Positions 45,007 through 54,007 of a DNA stretch of 64,000 nucleotides are shown piece after piece. Under the pieces are notes generated by a model that ran no database searches, was not told where the DNA came from, and saw nothing but the letters and a program-made list of their open reading frames with translations. The translations under genes were made by a program, and so were the position numbers. The number at the start of each line of letters is the position of its first letter. Within the stretch, counting starts at the first letter, position 1. Location of the stretch: positions 1-64,000 of the forward strand of contig JAKQEM010000018.1 of assembly GCA_029558515.1 (NCBI GenBank), given 5' to 3'. The DNA comes from a bacterium. Its GTDB lineage: Bacteria; Patescibacteriota; Gracilibacteria; Peribacterales; Peribacteraceae.

Positions 45007-48000
45007 TCATTTTTTCAATAATTCTGAATATGCATTATTGATTATTTTGAAATCAATTCGTGCCTGAAGAAAATCATCAGGATAGAGATCTGGGTGATAT
45101 TTTTGAGCCATTTTTTGATATGCAAGAGAAATGTCTCTCTTTGAATATCCATCTTTGAGGCCAAGGATTGCTTGAGCAGAATCTTTCGGATTAAGCTTCT
45201 GGTATAGAAGAGTATTTGCTTCTGCCATAGATGCCCGAATTTGAACTGCCCTGTCTTCCAATTCTTGAATCTCAGAAGATATTTCATGGCGAAACCCAGA
45301 ACCATTTCTCCTTGATCTCATCGCATGTTGTTTTGCATTATTGTCCATTAATTCATTTGTCATCCTTTGCAGAAATGCCTCTGGCGTTTCTCCGGGACGT
45401 AACGGAACTACTGCCTGTCGCGGTTTGAATGTATCAGCATTCGCCGTCTGACCCTTCGGTTGCTCCTTCGAACGAGGATTTGATCTTGGTTGTTCGTCAC
45501 CGGCTCGCGCATTCGGCCTCTCACGTCGTGTAGTCTTTCGAGTTCTTTCTGCAGCCTTTCCTTTTGCTTTTGAAGCACTATCAAACGTCTTTTCAGTATT
45601 TTGACGCGCGGAACTCTGAGTCTTTCTAGATTCCCATACATCTTTCACCCACTTCACCGTCTTGTCTTTAGTACCGCTCACTTTCGTTTTCGCGCCTTGA
45701 TACAGATCACCTGATGCTCGCCATGTCTTGCCAAATCCACGTCCTGCTATAGGTAAAACTCCTCCAATCGCCGCTCCCACCGCAGCTCCCTTCGCCGTAT
45801 CCACAGTCACATCCGCAATCGCCTCGCCGGCAGTCTTGTCGCCACTCATATATTCATCGGCGTTTTGACTCGCCGATAATGCACCGGCCATCGCAGCACC
45901 CTCCTTCGCCCCCTCCGTCGCCGCTTGCTTCACCGCATACTTCAATCCTTGCTGCGCAACCACCTGCGCTCCTTTCCGTGCGACACCGGCCACCGCTCCG
46001 CCTCCCAATGATCCCAATGCCATGACTCCCTCCATCGCAACATCGCGACTCACATCCATCAACTCTTGATCCTGCTTGAAGTGTTCGACGCCGCGAATCG
46101 CTTTCTCCCCCGTCGGATTCTCTTCCGAAGGCGTAAAGTCAGCATTCACCTCACGCATGCCCAGTATCCGCCGCACCGCATTCAGCTGTTCCACCTGTTT
46201 CGTCACGTCCGGTTCCATCTTTGCTGCATCCAACATATCGTTTGCGTAGCGCACAGTCTCCATTCTCTTCCGGCTGTTGCTGATTTCCATGTCATACGGA
46301 TTCGATTGCGTGACGATGCGATGGAACGTTCCAAAGACACCCGATTCGATGTGCCCCATTTCATTGGCGTTGATGTTGGATTGTTCGCGGTTCAGCACTG
46401 CTTGAATACGCTGCCAGGTTTCATAAAACGCCGATGATCGTGTTTGCTCGTCGAATTCCGGAACCGAAGACCGATGTTCCTCCACCACCCCCTCCTCAGA
46501 CCTCTGTTGCTCCGCAGTGATGTTGCTATCACCCGGCTTTTCGCCGGGATCAACTTTTGGGCCCCCTGTATTTGGGGGAACGGCGGGAGCTTGCGGAGCC
46601 GATTCTGTTTGTGCTTTATCCGTTGCATGCTTCAACACCGCGTTGAATTTGTCTGGATTCTCGACAACTCCCGCGTCGCTGATGGCAAGATCCGGACTGG
46701 TAACCAACGTTCCTGTCGCCTTCGCGAGTTCCATGCGGAATGAGCCGATATCCGGCCCTGCCAACTCCACCTGCAATGTATCGGGATTCTTCGTCACCGT
46801 CATAGTCTGCATGGCATCGAGCAACGGTTTCATGGGATGGTCCACTTTGCCGCCGACTGCATTGGAAAGGACAAGCTTCTGTGCGTCGAGCCCGCGCTTG
46901 ATCCCCTCGACACCTTGCGTGGCAGCTTCGTCCAACTTGGTCAGCGCATCAAGATCCGAAGCTGCATCTGCCACTTTCTTCTCCGCTGCAGTCACCTTCG
47001 TCTGTGCCTGCTCCACCTGCTGCTGGGCATTGGCGACTTTTGTTTTCGCTCCGCTCATTCTTGTTTCCATTGCAGCCCTCGCCGGATCATCCGCAGGCAT
47101 TTTTTGGATCTCTTCCTGTAAAGTTTTTACTTCCGCTTCCGCACTGCCCAGTTCCGTCTTAGCCGTCAGGAGATTCTTCTTGAGATCTGCCGGAGGACCA
47201 TTCAACTCATTTTCAGCTGCAGTTTTTTTCGCCTCTCTGTCAGTGCGAATATCTACGGCGGATTTTCCTCCTTTTATTTCCCCGCTCACCCGTTCGCGCG
47301 CTGCTGCCACATCGGGAGTTTCCACTTGTGCTCCTTCTTTGCCCTCCGCAGCCGTATCCTGCGGCTTCTCTTCTTTCTTTTTGAATAAATCGGCAAAGGA
47401 CGTGAGGAATGTGACGAATCCGATGATTTTATTGATGCCGGCTTCCATTCCGTCAATGGGGGCGATTGCCACCAGTTTCCCGCCGCTCTCCACGACATTC
47501 ACGCCATGCGTCATCATGACCTGCCCGATCCGCATGTTCTTCTGGACCTCCGTCATATTGGCGAGATCGAATTTCCCGAGCGTATCATTGATCTGATCAA
47601 GTTGCTCCGCCGGAACAACGGGGGGCTGAATGACGCCTGCTTCCGGCTGCATGGCGATTGCCTGCAGTGCTTCATTTTGCGCTGGGTCCAATCTTTCCAC
47701 GAATGAGACGAGACCCGACATTCGCGGATCTTTCTTCGCGCGTTCCATCGCCTTGGGATCCGCCGCAATCTTGAGAACATCACGCTGCTGTGAGGGGCTG
47801 ATTTTATTCAATTCCATACCAAGCAGCCCGTATTGCAAAGCTTTCTCTGAATCGCTCGCAGCTGTTTCGAGCAAGGTAAGCATGGCGTTCTGGACTTTCG
47901 GATCGAGCCCATCAAGACCCTGTCTGATCGCTCCACTAGCCTCCGGATCGATCTTTGATAGAACTTGCTCTTTTCTCGCTGTGAGTATTTCTTCCGGTTT

Positions 48001-48525
48001 CTCCGCTGTGGGCTTGGCTTCTTCATTCCCGGTTTCCGGCGCCGGCTTCTGCGCTTCAGCAGACGTTCCGGAGACCGGCTGCTCCACTGATTCGTTTTTC
48101 CGTATTGACGGCTCAGCAACCATCCGTGGGGCATTGAAGCTGAGTTTGCCCGTATCATGACGATACCGCAGACGATCTTTGAGCGGATCCGGGCAAATAT
48201 TTTTCACTTCATCAAAAGCCTCTTCATACTTTTTTCCTTGCTGCTGCAATTCATCCATCATCAACTGCAGTGACCCTTGTACTCCCATTTCTGTGTTCAA
48301 TTGGCCTCTGATAGATTCCTCTTCTGCATTCCTCAACAATTCATTTGCTTCTTCTTCAGCAGCATCGGCGACTGCTTCATCGGACCTTTCCGGAGAATCC
48401 GACGGAGCTTGCTGAGACACTTCAACGGGAGGTGGGGTTTGCGACGATTCCGCCGGCGCAGCACCCATTTCCCACACCAACCTGCGCTCCGCGAAGCCGA
48501 TGGAGAGGAAAGCATCGCGTGTCAT
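45007..48525 (-). CDS. Giant coiled-coil protein with C-terminal J-domain
   Basis: The 1172-residue product has a Pro/Ser/Glu-rich N-terminus, long coiled-coil segments at about 330-590 (repeated 'AKTKVANAQQQVEQAQTKVTAAEKKVADA'-type heptads), a Gly/Ala-rich helical hairpin near 855-960 ('GVMALGSLGGGAVAGVARKGAQVV'), and a basic stretch. The last 65 residues form a J-domain: 'AILGLKDGYSKRDISLAYQKMAQKYHPDLYPDD' contains the HPD motif that stimulates Hsp70. A membrane-associated co-chaperone or scaffold role is plausible but unproven. Its ATG overlaps the previous gene's stop as ATGA. Confidence 0.7.
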   Translation of the reverse strand: MTRDAFLSIGFAERRLVWEMGAAPAESSQTPPPVEVSQQAPSDSPERSDEAVADAAEEEANELLRNAEEESIRGQLNTEMGVQGSLQLMMDELQQQGKKYEEAFDEVKNICPDPLKDRLRYRHDTGKLSFNAPRMVAEPSIRKNESVEQPVSGTSAEAQKPAPETGNEEAKPTAEKPEEILTARKEQVLSKIDPEASGAIRQGLDGLDPKVQNAMLTLLETAASDSEKALQYGLLGMELNKISPSQQRDVLKIAADPKAMERAKKDPRMSGLVSFVERLDPAQNEALQAIAMQPEAGVIQPPVVPAEQLDQINDTLGKFDLANMTEVQKNMRIGQVMMTHGVNVVESGGKLVAIAPIDGMEAGINKIIGFVTFLTSFADLFKKKEEKPQDTAAEGKEGAQVETPDVAAARERVSGEIKGGKSAVDIRTDREAKKTAAENELNGPPADLKKNLLTAKTELGSAEAEVKTLQEEIQKMPADDPARAAMETRMSGAKTKVANAQQQVEQAQTKVTAAEKKVADAASDLDALTKLDEAATQGVEGIKRGLDAQKLVLSNAVGGKVDHPMKPLLDAMQTMTVTKNPDTLQVELAGPDIGSFRMELAKATGTLVTSPDLAISDAGVVENPDKFNAVLKHATDKAQTESAPQAPAVPPNTGGPKVDPGEKPGDSNITAEQQRSEEGVVEEHRSSVPEFDEQTRSSAFYETWQRIQAVLNREQSNINANEMGHIESGVFGTFHRIVTQSNPYDMEISNSRKRMETVRYANDMLDAAKMEPDVTKQVEQLNAVRRILGMREVNADFTPSEENPTGEKAIRGVEHFKQDQELMDVSRDVAMEGVMALGSLGGGAVAGVARKGAQVVAQQGLKYAVKQAATEGAKEGAAMAGALSASQNADEYMSGDKTAGEAIADVTVDTAKGAAVGAAIGGVLPIAGRGFGKTWRASGDLYQGAKTKVSGTKDKTVKWVKDVWESRKTQSSARQNTEKTFDSASKAKGKAAERTRKTTRRERPNARAGDEQPRSNPRSKEQPKGQTANADTFKPRQAVVPLRPGETPEAFLQRMTNELMDNNAKQHAMRSRRNGSGFRHEISSEIQELEDRAVQIRASMAEANTLLYQKLNPKDSAQAILGLKDGYSKRDISLAYQKMAQKYHPDLYPDDFLQARIDFKIINNAYSELLKK

Positions 48526-48884
48526 AGCGTCTCGGCGGAAAGCATGGATTCAATACCGGACAATCTGTCCGACTCATACGCACTTACCATTTCTTCCACG
48601 AAACGTCGCGCATTCCGCTGGAATTGCGTCGTCTCCTGATGCAGAGCTGCGGCATAGTCCCGGAACGCAATCTCGTAAGCAGCGAAAGCCTTCTTGTATC
48701 TCTTGCCCCTTTCCTTCTTCTGTTCGAGCGTCTCGCCGGCGTACTTTTCCTTCAGCAGCGGCAATTGGGAAGAGGTCAGTTCCGGCTCGATGACCGCCAT
48801 GATCGAGTCATAGATCTCTTGACCCGATGGGATATTCGGAGGCATCAATCCCCGGCCATTCTGTGTTTGTGTTGGATCGGACAT
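48522..48884 (-). CDS. Small helical protein, paralog of the gene at 58479-58772
   Basis: This 120-residue product shares a core with the protein at 58479-58772: 'IYDSIMAVIEPELTSSQLPL' here against 'MYDIVMEAIEPDLLRKNLPL' there, then 'LL-EKY' and a charged helix. Each paralog is immediately followed, with stop-start overlap, by a large helical protein, so the small one may be a partner or chaperone for it; that is inference. No known domain is recognised. TTGTGA and TATAAT are 17 bases apart and end eight bases before the ATG. Confidence 0.65.
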   Translation of the reverse strand: MSDPTQTQNGRGLMPPNIPSGQEIYDSIMAVIEPELTSSQLPLLKEKYAGETLEQKKERGKRYKKAFAAYEIAFRDYAAALHQETTQFQRNARRFVEEMVSAYESDRLSGIESMLSAETL

Positions 48885-48921
48885 ATCAAGGAATTATAGC
48901 AGAAATCGCCGTTTTTCACAA
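48885..48921 (-). promoter_or_regulatory. Promoter of the 48884-45007 gene pair
   Basis: TTGTGA (plus 48916-48921), spacer 17, TATAAT (48893-48898), then eight bases to the ATG. It is near-consensus and would give a leaderless mRNA. Confidence 0.65.
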
Positions 48922-48954
48922 TCCAAAGATCAGGGCACGGAAGCTTTGGTACGC

Positions 48955-48983
48955 AAAAAAAGCCGCTCCGGGAGGGGGCGGCT
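48955..48983 (-). terminator. Intrinsic terminator after the 680-residue coiled-coil gene
   Basis: On the minus strand AGCCGC and GCGGCT arms close a C-rich loop and are followed by seven T residues. It lies 22 bases past the stop of the 49006-51048 gene. Confidence 0.78.
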
Positions 48984-49005
48984 GAGATACTGAAATACTT
49001 GGTCT

Positions 49006-51048
49006 TTACGCCATATCCGGCACGGAATCCAGATCATCCGGCAGTGCGGCAAGCTGGCGCTTCAGTTGAGCAATCTGCTCAGGCTTTCGCAATTCCATGA
49101 GGGCATTGAACGCAGCAACACCCAACGACCATGTACTTGCCATGCCACCACTCAATTGAAACGGCGGTGTCGGTTGCTCCAATTGTGCGATCGTATCTTC
49201 CAATTGCTGACGAATTCGCGGCATTTCGTTTTTCTCTACCTGCACGTTGCGCTGAAATTCTTCCATGGAAATTTGATGCACCTTATTTGCTTCCTGTCGA
49301 AAATATTCCGCATCAGCCAGCACCTTCGCCTTCAAAGCAGCATCTGTAATTTGAGTAGCAAATGTTTCCTGTTCTTTTGCTTTTGCAATTAATCTCTCTC
49401 GTCTTTTGTCTCGAATGTCCTCCCACTTTGTATCAACACGCTCCGCGTTCCGCTTTGCCTTCGCCACATCCAGGCGACCTCCCAATTCCAGAGACATGCG
49501 CTGCAGCTCGGTGTATGAATCCGTGAACAGAGCGTCTACGCTCAGGCGCGCATTGACTTTCTCCAGTAATGCGGTGACTTTTCTTACATGGGCTCTGAGA
49601 TCAGCCGTAACCAACGTATCCAACGGGACCGACATCAGCGCTTCTGCCTCCTGTATCAACTTTTTGTCATTCTCCTCACGTTCTTGATGTTCTATGCCCG
49701 TCACCTGCTCCATCTGTGCCTGTATGCGCTTCAGCTCATTCATGGGAGCAACCAAAGCCTGCGCCTCCGGCGAAGCGACCTGCACGCCGTCATCCAACAT
49801 TTCCTGCGCCACGCCTTCCAGATCCTTGATCATTCCTTTCACTTTCTCCAGTGCGGACCTGCTATCTCCTCCAAGTACGTTGATCGCATCAGTGCCGCTC
49901 ATGCCCTGTAACGAAGCAACGGGCTCCAAGACGGTGCGCACCTTCTCGGCTCGCTCCAATTGCTTCACTTGCGTCTTTAGATTCTCCAACTGTGGCAGCG
50001 CGCGTTCGATATCATCATTGAGCGCAGCATCCGTTCCCTCAAGGAAAGATGCAAGTTCCGTATACTCCGCCTGCAGCTCCTTGCCTGCGCGGATCCAATT
50101 ATCCACGATCGAAACACCTTTCCTATCGGCTGCGATGGCCCCGGCTTCCAACTTGCTCCAGCCCTTAAAAGTTTCCGCCTTATTCTTCCACGCCTGCACT
50201 CTGGGTGCCATTTCTTTCTGTTTCTCCATGCTTTCTCGCTGCATCTTCAGAATACCCTGCTCATGTTCCTGCATTGCAGGATACAAATCCCGACATTGCT
50301 TCGCCGCCGCGCGCAAGCGAGAAATATAATTTTCATCCTGAGAAATTTTACCATCAAGCGCATCATATCTATTGGCAATGTCTTCCATCTCTTTTGCTCG
50401 TTCGATGAGCTGTTTGGCCCCGGCACCGATACGCGCATCACCGGAAACATTGATGTATTGCACATCGATGGATTTCCCCTCCAAATTATCCCGCACCCAT
50501 CCAAACTGTTCATCAGCTTGCGCCATATATTCTTTCCTGCGTTCCTGTCGTTCCTGATCTTTATCTGCGGATTCCTCAAGATGATGGGCGGTATTTTGAA
50601 TATTTTCCACTATTTCATCATGAGTTTGCTCCGCATCTTTCACCGCATCCATCGCCGTGCGCCATGAAGTACTTTCGAGCTTTTGCATTTTCTGTTCCAA
50701 ATTGGTGATTTCTCTTTCGAGTGTCTTCACCGCATCCGCATCATGAGCATAGTTATAGAGAGTCGGAAACGGACTGTCATGATCCTGCTGTTCGATTTTC
50801 TTCCGTAACGCATCCTTGGCTTCCTTTGCCTTTTTGGCTTTCTCGCGCAATTCATCCATCTTCTTTTGCTTCTCCGCCATCACCTCGCGCTGCGTCATGC
50901 GCTTGCCCTCATGCTCGATGGTTTCCGGCGCCCTTGCGGAAGTGCGCTCCACCCTGCGATGTCTGCCAAGGTTGGGGAAAAGGCCTCTGCCGCGCAGATG
51001 CACCAGACGCGACTCGGCGCTGTCGGATGAGGTGTGACTCGTTTCCAT
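49006..51048 (-). CDS. Large coiled-coil protein of unknown function
   Basis: I do not recognise this 680-residue product. After a short disordered N-terminus, residues about 50-640 are almost continuously heptad-patterned and rich in Glu, Lys, Gln and Ala ('MAEKQKKMDELREKAKKAKE', 'ALRKKIEQQDHD'). No signal peptide or membrane helix is visible, so a cytoplasmic rod or scaffold is likely. The ATG follows 'aattcttcttcccatccatttt', a pyrimidine-rich leader. It lies 29 bases downstream of another small helical gene on the same strand and ends at a good intrinsic terminator. Confidence 0.65.
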   Translation of the reverse strand: METSHTSSDSAESRLVHLRGRGLFPNLGRHRRVERTSARAPETIEHEGKRMTQREVMAEKQKKMDELREKAKKAKEAKDALRKKIEQQDHDSPFPTLYNYAHDADAVKTLEREITNLEQKMQKLESTSWRTAMDAVKDAEQTHDEIVENIQNTAHHLEESADKDQERQERRKEYMAQADEQFGWVRDNLEGKSIDVQYINVSGDARIGAGAKQLIERAKEMEDIANRYDALDGKISQDENYISRLRAAAKQCRDLYPAMQEHEQGILKMQRESMEKQKEMAPRVQAWKNKAETFKGWSKLEAGAIAADRKGVSIVDNWIRAGKELQAEYTELASFLEGTDAALNDDIERALPQLENLKTQVKQLERAEKVRTVLEPVASLQGMSGTDAINVLGGDSRSALEKVKGMIKDLEGVAQEMLDDGVQVASPEAQALVAPMNELKRIQAQMEQVTGIEHQEREENDKKLIQEAEALMSVPLDTLVTADLRAHVRKVTALLEKVNARLSVDALFTDSYTELQRMSLELGGRLDVAKAKRNAERVDTKWEDIRDKRRERLIAKAKEQETFATQITDAALKAKVLADAEYFRQEANKVHQISMEEFQRNVQVEKNEMPRIRQQLEDTIAQLEQPTPPFQLSGGMASTWSLGVAAFNALMELRKPEQIAQLKRQLAALPDDLDSVPDMA

Positions 51049-51077
51049 AAAATGGATGGGAAGAAGAATTGGAATAA

Positions 51078-51419
51078 TTACACTTGCAACAGTTGATCTG
51101 CGACCGCCGCGTCATGCTCATGCTCCGCACGCTCATCGAACGCACGGCCCGCTTTCTTACACTTACCGATACATCGATCCGCATCATGCATGGCTGCATC
51201 GGTCTCGGCATCCAGCTGCGCCATCGCATCCGCAATCTTCGCATCCATCTCCGTATACTGTGCAAGGAGCGTATCGCAAGTTTCCTCCGTCAGTTGAGAG
51301 ACCAGAGCAGCAAGCTCCGGATAAAAACGATCGGGAAGGTGCGTGAGATCCTTCAGTGCCGCCAAGAATGTCGTGTGGAAAGCTTGCATGTGTGTTTGGT
51401 TTGTTTCGCTCACCATCAT
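51078..51419 (-). CDS. Small helical protein upstream of coiled-coil gene
   Basis: I do not recognise this 113-residue product. It is helical and acidic with a His/Asp-rich middle ('DAETDAAMHDADRCIGKCKKAGRAFDE'). Tandem ATGs at 51419 and 51416 follow a purine-rich 'gagaaaaaggggt', an exception to the pyrimidine leaders common here; the frame itself opens at 51443. It is in line with the genes on either side, with gaps of 27-29 bases, and probably in one operon with them. Confidence 0.5.
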   Translation of the reverse strand: MMVSETNQTHMQAFHTTFLAALKDLTHLPDRFYPELAALVSQLTEETCDTLLAQYTEMDAKIADAMAQLDAETDAAMHDADRCIGKCKKAGRAFDERAEHEHDAAVADQLLQV

Positions 51420-51446
51420 ACCCCTTTTTCTCATTTTCTGCAATGT

Positions 51447-51719
51447 CTACTCTTCTCCGGCAACCCCCTCCCGCAGCAAATCTGCCCCTTCACGAAGCTT
51501 TTCTATGCCTTTTTGAACGGAATCGGCCCTGCGGTCCAGCGCATCGACCCTCTCGATGACCGGCTGCGTCAGCGCATCGGCACGTTCCCGGATGGTCAGT
51601 ACCTGCCCGCTGGCCGTCTCCCGCACATCCTCCGCCGTTTCACTGAGCAGTGTCTTCACGCTTCCCCAACTCAAAAGTGTGACGATAACCGCACCGGCAA
51701 TAAACAGAAGAAACGGCAT
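51447..51719 (-). CDS. Small membrane-anchored coiled-coil protein
   Basis: The 90-residue product has one N-terminal transmembrane helix ('MPFLLFIAGAVIVTLLSW') followed by a heptad-patterned cytoplasmic or periplasmic region ('ERADALTQPVIERVDALDRRADSVQKGIEKL'). I do not recognise the family. The open frame extends to 51917, but that region belongs to the upstream zinc-ribbon gene. The start at 51719 is five bases downstream of that gene's stop, so the two are coupled. Confidence 0.6.
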   Translation of the reverse strand: MPFLLFIAGAVIVTLLSWGSVKTLLSETAEDVRETASGQVLTIRERADALTQPVIERVDALDRRADSVQKGIEKLREGADLLREGVAGEE

Positions 51720-51724
51720 GGGAA

Positions 51725-52060
51725 TCAGGAAAAGAGCTGTTCGAAGGATCCGTCCGCACGCTCCAGCGCCTGACGCAAAATGTCCACCTCCTCCTCTCGA
51801 TGACACAGTGAGGAAGAAGCGTTCTGAATGCGATCCTGCTCTTCCTTCCGCAATTTGGCACCTTTGATGCCGTCCAGCGATGCGTGCAGAACGATGTACG
51901 CGTCGCACATGGGGCACTTGAGCTGCAATAAAACAAAATCATCACCTGTCAGTCGTACGGATGCCATATCGACGGGGATTTTTTCTCCGCATTGCGGACA
52001 GCGCATCTGATTGCGAATCCGCTGGATGATCAAATGGAGCGTGTGTGGGTCAAGTTCCAT
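51725..52060 (-). CDS. Zinc-ribbon protein, 111 residues
   Basis: The product has a treble-clef or ribbon motif near the N-terminus: 'MRCPQCGEKIPVDMA' and 'LQLKCPMCDAYIVLHA', two CxxC pairs 30 residues apart. A charged helical tail follows ('REEEVDILRQALERADGSFEQLFS'). Such small zinc ribbons often bind nucleic acid or act as adaptors; the partner is unknown. The open frame reaches 52438, but TACAGT (plus 52067-52072) six bases before the ATG at 52060 fixes the start. TTGGTT is 18 bases further up. It heads a set of small genes leading into the coiled-coil gene. Confidence 0.65.
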   Translation of the reverse strand: MELDPHTLHLIIQRIRNQMRCPQCGEKIPVDMASVRLTGDDFVLLQLKCPMCDAYIVLHASLDGIKGAKLRKEEQDRIQNASSSLCHREEEVDILRQALERADGSFEQLFS

Positions 52061-52154
52061 GCGCACACTGTAGCACCGACACACACATGCAACCAATCGA
52101 AGATACATGAAAAGAGAAGAAGATTGCCGTACACTGCCGTACTGATCTCCGCTC

Positions 52155-52649
52155 GTGCTTACGCTCCACACCCGCATCGCGCTCCTCACGCTGCTGCCCA
52201 TCCTCCTGTGGGCATCGGTCCGCTTCACGCAAGAACAGAAGGCGAAGGATGCCCGGGACGAGCCCGTGCTCATCGGCATCGAGCACACGGGCAATGCCGC
52301 TCTCACACTGACGAGAACCGTTGATCGACGGCCGCAACTGTTTGATGTCACCAATGAGCGTTCGGAGACGATCCGCATCAGCCTGCCGGCGGAATGGGAA
52401 CGCGGCGAAGTGCGGGGTGCCCCCCTGACATCCATCACCGCCGACGAAGCGATGTTTGGCTACCGACGTTGGCATCTGCCCGGTGGCGCCACTCTTTCCT
52501 TTCGTAATCCCCTCCCCGGTTCCGGCATGACGGTGCACAATCCCTCCGGTCTGCCGTTGCGATTACGCGTGGTGACGGTAGACCTCGGCGGCAATACGAC
52601 GCAGCGTGCATCCTACCTGCTTTCAGATCAATCGATCACGCTGCCGTGA
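52155..52649 (+). CDS. Membrane-anchored extracellular protein, unknown
   Basis: The 164-residue product has an N-terminal signal anchor ('LHTRIALLTLLPILLWASV') and a beta-rich outer domain ('LFDVTNERSETIRISLPAEW', 'GATLSFRNPLPGSGMTVHN'). I do not recognise the family. The GTG at 52155 is the first start in frame and lies nine bases after TACTGA. It is divergent from the zinc-ribbon gene. The next gene on the same strand follows a long heptamer-repeat spacer. Confidence 0.5.
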   Translation: MLTLHTRIALLTLLPILLWASVRFTQEQKAKDARDEPVLIGIEHTGNAALTLTRTVDRRPQLFDVTNERSETIRISLPAEWERGEVRGAPLTSITADEAMFGYRRWHLPGGATLSFRNPLPGSGMTVHNPSGLPLRLRVVTVDLGGNTTQRASYLLSDQSITLP

Positions 52650-52664
52650 AGAGGGACGGGGGAA

Positions 52665-52777
52665 GAGTTATGAGTTATGAGTGACTAGTTACGAGTCCCG
52701 AAGTCCGAATCCCGAATCCCAAGTCCTTCATCCTTAGTCCTTCGTCCTTCGTCCTTAGTCCCTCGTTTTTCGTCCCC
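52665..52777 (+). repeat. Heptamer-repeat spacer before the cofE-like gene
   Basis: The spacer runs through GAGTTAT, GAATCCC and CCTTCGT/CCTTAGT 7-mers, with at least eleven consecutive degenerate units, and ends in a C/T tract at the ATG. It is the longest and clearest of the STRR-like arrays. Confidence 0.78.
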
Positions 52778-54007
52778 ATGCTCTTCCTCCCCCTCACCTC
52801 CCCCCTCCTGCGCTCCGGCGACGACCTCGTCGCTTGTCTGCGCCTGCGGGAGAATGTGCGACCGGGGGATATCGTCGTGCTATCTTCAAAAGCGGTTGCG
52901 ACTGTGGAAGGAGCGACCGTAGACCTTGCGACGATGCGCGTGACAGAAGAAGCCCGCGTGTGGAGTGAGACGACCAAACGCTCCCCCGCGTTCTGCCAAG
53001 CGGTGCTGGAAGAAACCAAGAGACTCAACGGAACCATTCTACGTGCCGTCCCGGGAGCGATGCTGACGGAAGTGCGCCCCGAAGGCATGACTCGCGGGAC
53101 GATTCTGGTTGCGAATGCCGGATTGGATGAGTCGAATGTGCAACAAGGATATGCTGTGGGATGGCCGATCGATCCGATTGCGTCATTGCGAAGCATCAAG
53201 ACTCTCCTTTCTTCCTCCATCCCCCGGCCCCTTCCTCCACCCTTCGGCTCTGCTCAGGGCAAGCGGGAGGAAGGGGGGGATCTGAAAAAGAAGCCACTGT
53301 CGCAGACAATCAAATTCTTTGCACGTGAAATGCGCAGCAATCCAACAGAAGCAGAAGAAGTATTTTGGAATGCAGTACGATACGATCAACTCAACGTTCG
53401 CGTTCGACGTCAGCATCCCATCGGAGGACGGATTCTTGACTTCTTCATCCCAAAACAGAAATTGGGCATTGAATTGGACGGCGCGTATCACACCAGAACA
53501 ATTGCACAACGAACCGAGGATGCATTGCGAGATGCGTACCTGGCACAGGATCACAATGTGCAGGTTATTCGGTTTTCCAACGATGAGATCCTTACTGATC
53601 TTCCTGCTGTCCTTCGAGCTCTTCGCACCATCCTGGGAACCTCCCCCTCCTCCATCGGAGGAGGGGGCCGGGGGGTGGAGGAAAAGGGGGTGAATAATTT
53701 CGCTCTCCTCCTCTCCGACTCCTCCTGCACCCCCCGCCGCCGGGGTGTCACCGCCATCGCGCTGGCTGCGTGCGGGATCGATCCGCTCGTCAGCACCATC
53801 GGAACGAACGATCTCTTCGGCAGGCAGATGACCATCACCGTGGAAGCCGTCGCCGACCAACTGGCAACGGCAGCCAATGCGCTCATGGGCAACGCCGCGC
53901 AGTCGATCCCGGCAGTGATCATTCGCGATCACGGACTTCCGTTCTCGGATGTGTGCGGCTGGGTTCCTGGCATCGAGCCGGAGGAAGATTTGTTCGGGAG
54001 GTTGTAG
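52778..54007 (+). CDS. CofE-like F420-0:L-glutamate ligase family protein with in-frame DUF559 insertion
   Basis: The 409-residue product is a CofE-family protein (normally about 250 residues) interrupted by about 160 residues. Residues 1-146 hold 'GDIVVLSSKAVATVEGA' and 'ILVANAGLDESNV'. Residues 307-409 resume with 'FALLLSDSSCTPRRRGVTAIALAACGIDPL' and 'ADQLATAANALMGNA'. The insert (147-306) contains a Vsr/DUF559 fold: 'NPTEAEEVFWNAVRYDQLNV', 'RRQHPIGGRILDFF', 'LGIELDGAYH', with Pro- and Gly-rich borders. F420 genes are not seen here, so the ligase may act in another pathway. A flavin reductase gene follows. Confidence 0.85.
   Translation: MLFLPLTSPLLRSGDDLVACLRLRENVRPGDIVVLSSKAVATVEGATVDLATMRVTEEARVWSETTKRSPAFCQAVLEETKRLNGTILRAVPGAMLTEVRPEGMTRGTILVANAGLDESNVQQGYAVGWPIDPIASLRSIKTLLSSSIPRPLPPPFGSAQGKREEGGDLKKKPLSQTIKFFAREMRSNPTEAEEVFWNAVRYDQLNVRVRRQHPIGGRILDFFIPKQKLGIELDGAYHTRTIAQRTEDALRDAYLAQDHNVQVIRFSNDEILTDLPAVLRALRTILGTSPSSIGGGGRGVEEKGVNNFALLLSDSSCTPRRRGVTAIALAACGIDPLVSTIGTNDLFGRQMTITVEAVADQLATAANALMGNAAQSIPAVIIRDHGLPFSDVCGWVPGIEPEEDLFGRL
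53216..53695 (+). mobile_element. DUF559 palindromic element inserted in the cofE-like gene
   Basis: About 480 bp. The left border is a C-rich tail and hairpin (53218-53279, arms 'ccccttcctcc' and 'gggaggaagggg') with a 'cccttcggctctgctcaggg' palindrome nested in its loop. The right border is an inverted hairpin with G-rich tail (53643-53678). The nuclease frame reads through both borders. The catalytic-type residues (DFF..., IELDG...H) are better preserved than in the ribE copy. Confidence 0.72.
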
